Below are positions 24,001 to 27,000 of a DNA stretch of 54,272 bases, piece after piece. This DNA comes from Dactylosporangium sp. AC04546 (GTDB taxonomy: Bacteria; Actinomycetota; Actinomycetes; Mycobacteriales; Micromonosporaceae), in contig NZ_JAHYSG010000085.1 of assembly GCF_022095675.1 (NCBI RefSeq), positions 1-54,272 of the forward strand. The letters run 5' to 3'. The translations under genes and the position numbers were made by a program. Each line of letters opens with the position of its first letter. Position 1 is the stretch's first letter. The notes below the pieces were generated by a model that saw nothing but the letters and a program-made list of their open reading frames with translations, was not told the origin of the DNA and made no database searches.

Positions 24001-27000
24001 GCAGTTCGATCCCGCCGCTCGACCTCGACGACACGCCGCTCCTTCCGGAGACCGCCGACTCGGCAACGGAACCGTCGACCGACCGGAACGTCACGTCCCC
24101 GACGCCGAACACCAACCCACCGTCGCCGCCGGCCGCACCCGCAACCAGCGCCGCCAGCCCCCTGCCCACGAGCCCGGCGGCGGAACAGCACAGCACGTCC
24201 CCGACCCCGAGCACCAACCCACCGTCCCCACCGGCCGCCCCCACAACCAGCGCCGGCCGCCGACCGTCCGCGGGACCGACCCCGACCGGGACGGACGGTT
24301 TCCTCGAGGTCGCCGTGGGAGCGGACGGGTGGTGCGCCTACTACGCGGTGATCGTCGCAGATCCGGAAGCCATCCTTGCGCTGGGAGGGTGGACGCCACA
24401 GCAACGCGAGTTCCTGCTACGGCTCGCCGTCCTCCGCCGCTACCCGGCCGCCTTCCCCCGTGGTCTCGGCTGGGCGGAGCTCGGCGACATCGCGCAGGGC
24501 GTCCGGCTTCGGGTGGTCCGGCACGTTCACGACATGGACGACGCCACGCTCGTTGCCTTCTTCCAGGCGCATCCAACCGTGCAGCGTCCGGACGTGGAGC
24601 ACGACCTGCGGCGGTCCCTGGCGGCCGCGGTCTACGCGGACTGGAACGAGGACGCGGGCGATCTCACCATGCCGCTGCTCATGCGCCTCCTGCGCCGCAC
24701 CGTCAACGTCCATCGGCACTACGGGGTGGAGGCGGTGACGGCGCCGAACCCGACCGGGAGTCCGATCCACGTCCGGCTCGGCGGGGGCCACTACGCCGCC
24801 CTCGTACCCCGGGAGCGTCCCGCGCCGGCCGAGCACGGCAGGGTGGCCGAGCCACCCGGCACCCCGCCGACCGGCGACGCGGAGTCGATCAGCGACGTCG
24901 CGACCGTACCGGCGGAGCGGGAACGACCGGCGCCGCCGGCCACACGGCACCGATCGGGGTCGATCCCGAACCCGGCCGCTCCGCACGCGTGGCAGCTGAC
25001 CGACCCGCGGCAGCTGCTGGCGAGGATGATTCCGGGCCCGGCGCCGGCACAGCCGCAGTACGCCACCATGGGTGAGTTCCTCAACGACAACTTCTCGTTC
25101 GTCGCCGTGATCCGGGAGCCCGGCTGGGTGGACGCCGACGGGCTGATCCGCACCGCGCACTCCACCGAGCCGATCGACGCCGAGACATACCTCGAATGGC
25201 TCGGCCCCCTCACCGGCCAGGCGGTCGTGCGGTTCGACCATGCCGGATCCCACGTGGCCCGATTCGCGGCGGAGGTGGCCCGAAGGGGACCCATCACCCT
25301 GTCCCGGGCCGGTGACGACGGGGCCGACCGGTGGCTCGCCCAGGTCCTGCAGTTCGCGTCGAACCGGCTCCGTTCCTTCGACGGTGACCGGTCAGAGCCG
25401 CTGCTGGCCGCCAGACGCGTCCGCAGGGACGACCTGACGGCCCTTCGCGACGTGGTACGGCAGGCACGGCGCGACCGTGCTGCCACCGCAGAGGACGTGG
25501 ACGGCGACCGGGTGTTCCAGGCCGCGCGGCTGATGGTCGGCGGCGGGCAGCTCCTCAACACGAGCGATGGCCTGACCGGTGGCGGACCCGACGCACGGGT
25601 ACGTCCGGCGAGCGTCCTCGTCGAGCTGTACGACCTGCTTGAGCGGCACAGCTGGGAGCTGCGTCAGCAACTCGTCGTCCATCGGGGCCGGCTCGCGGCC
25701 ACGGGCGACGTGATGGACACCGCCGACGACGCCGCCATCGCGGAGCGGCTGCTACGCCCCGGCTCGCTCGGCGACGGCCGGGTCATCGTGCTGCCGCACC
25801 TGGGCGACGCGGTCGCCGACCGGGAGTCGCTGTACCGCAGCCGCCAGGTCAGCCGCCTGAGCCGGGACCGGGTTGTGGTGTTGCGGGATCGGTTCCTCGG
25901 GCAGTGGGCGGTCGTCCACCGCCAATCCAACGCGCTGCGGCTGACCGACAGCCTGAACGAGGCCATGGATCACGCGCTCCCCCTGCTGAACGCGGGCCAC
26001 CAGTCCCCGGCCGGCCCGGCCGACACGCGCTCGGCCGATGCCGTGCCGCCCCTCCCCGCGCGTCCGGGTGGCACGGCCACCGGGCCGTTGGGCACGGTGG
26101 AGGCGGCGACGCGGCGCGCGGACCGCCTGGTGCAGCGGCCGTCCCGGCCCAGCCTGAGCCGCTACCTCGCGCAGCGGCGCGTGACCCGCGACGAGTACGC
26201 CGAGGTAGAGCGGCAACTCCGCTTCTACGTCGCCACCCACCCGGGTCCGGCGGCCCGGCTACCCATGGTGGAGATGCTCGCCTCGGCGTCCGTCGGCGAG
26301 AACACCGGTACCGGCGAACGCATCGACGCCCTCCGCCGCCTCCTCGACCAGTACCGACGGGAGGACCTCGACACCACCGAAACCCACGGCTCCGACACCG
26401 ATCACCGCAACCTGATCGACGACAGCGTGCCGATCAGCGACACCCCGGAGCACAGCGACAGCGAACACGACCGCGAGCAGCGTAACGACAACGACAGCGA
26501 GGAACGCAACGACAGCGAGGAACGCAACGACAGCGAGCAGCACGCGGAACCGTTGGTGCGGCCAGCCGATCCCACGTTGAGCCGTTTCCTGGCCCGACAG
26601 CGTGCGGCCCGCGACGAGTTTGCGGCAACGGAACAACAGCTCCGCGACTACGTGGCCAGCCACCCGAGGGCGGCGGCCAGAATCCAGCTCGTGGAGACGC
26701 ACGCCGGGACCCACACGGGCGAGAGCGTCAGCGAAACCCTCGCCCTCACCGACACCCTCCGCCGTCTCCTCAACCGGTTCCGCCGGGAAGACCTTGCCCC
26801 CGCCGACCGCACCGACGACGGCGACGAGGTCAACCGGAGCGACGAAGACGAGGTGTCCACCAGCGACGACGACGCCGAGGCAACGGTGCCGGCGTCGACG
26901 CCGCCGGACGATCGGGACCTCTGGTGGTACGCGGGCACCCGCAATGTTCCCGGCGGCTTCCACGCCCCTACGCTCGCTCAGCGGCAATGGCTCGTGACCA

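Larger units (their letters stand above)
16365..25870 (+). repeat. Six dispersed copies of an unrecognised module in the giant protein
   Basis: Copies start near residues 5448 (LLIHHVPLV), 7010 (HVVVERGRLTEDD), 7381 (HLVFEAGRIDGA), 7778 (HAVVVDSGQLTDDG), 8360 (VAVIREPGWVDADG) and 8550 (LVVHRGRLAATGD). Each runs: hydrophobic strand, a Gly-Arg/Gln-Leu type turn, a Thr/Glu-x-Tyr-Leu helix, then a second hydrophobic strand of the type RVLIMPAL, RILILAEP or RVIVLPHL and an acidic loop. This alternation suggests a Rossmann-like unit. A related segment occurs in the minus-strand protein at 37624-40581. Confidence 0.5.
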
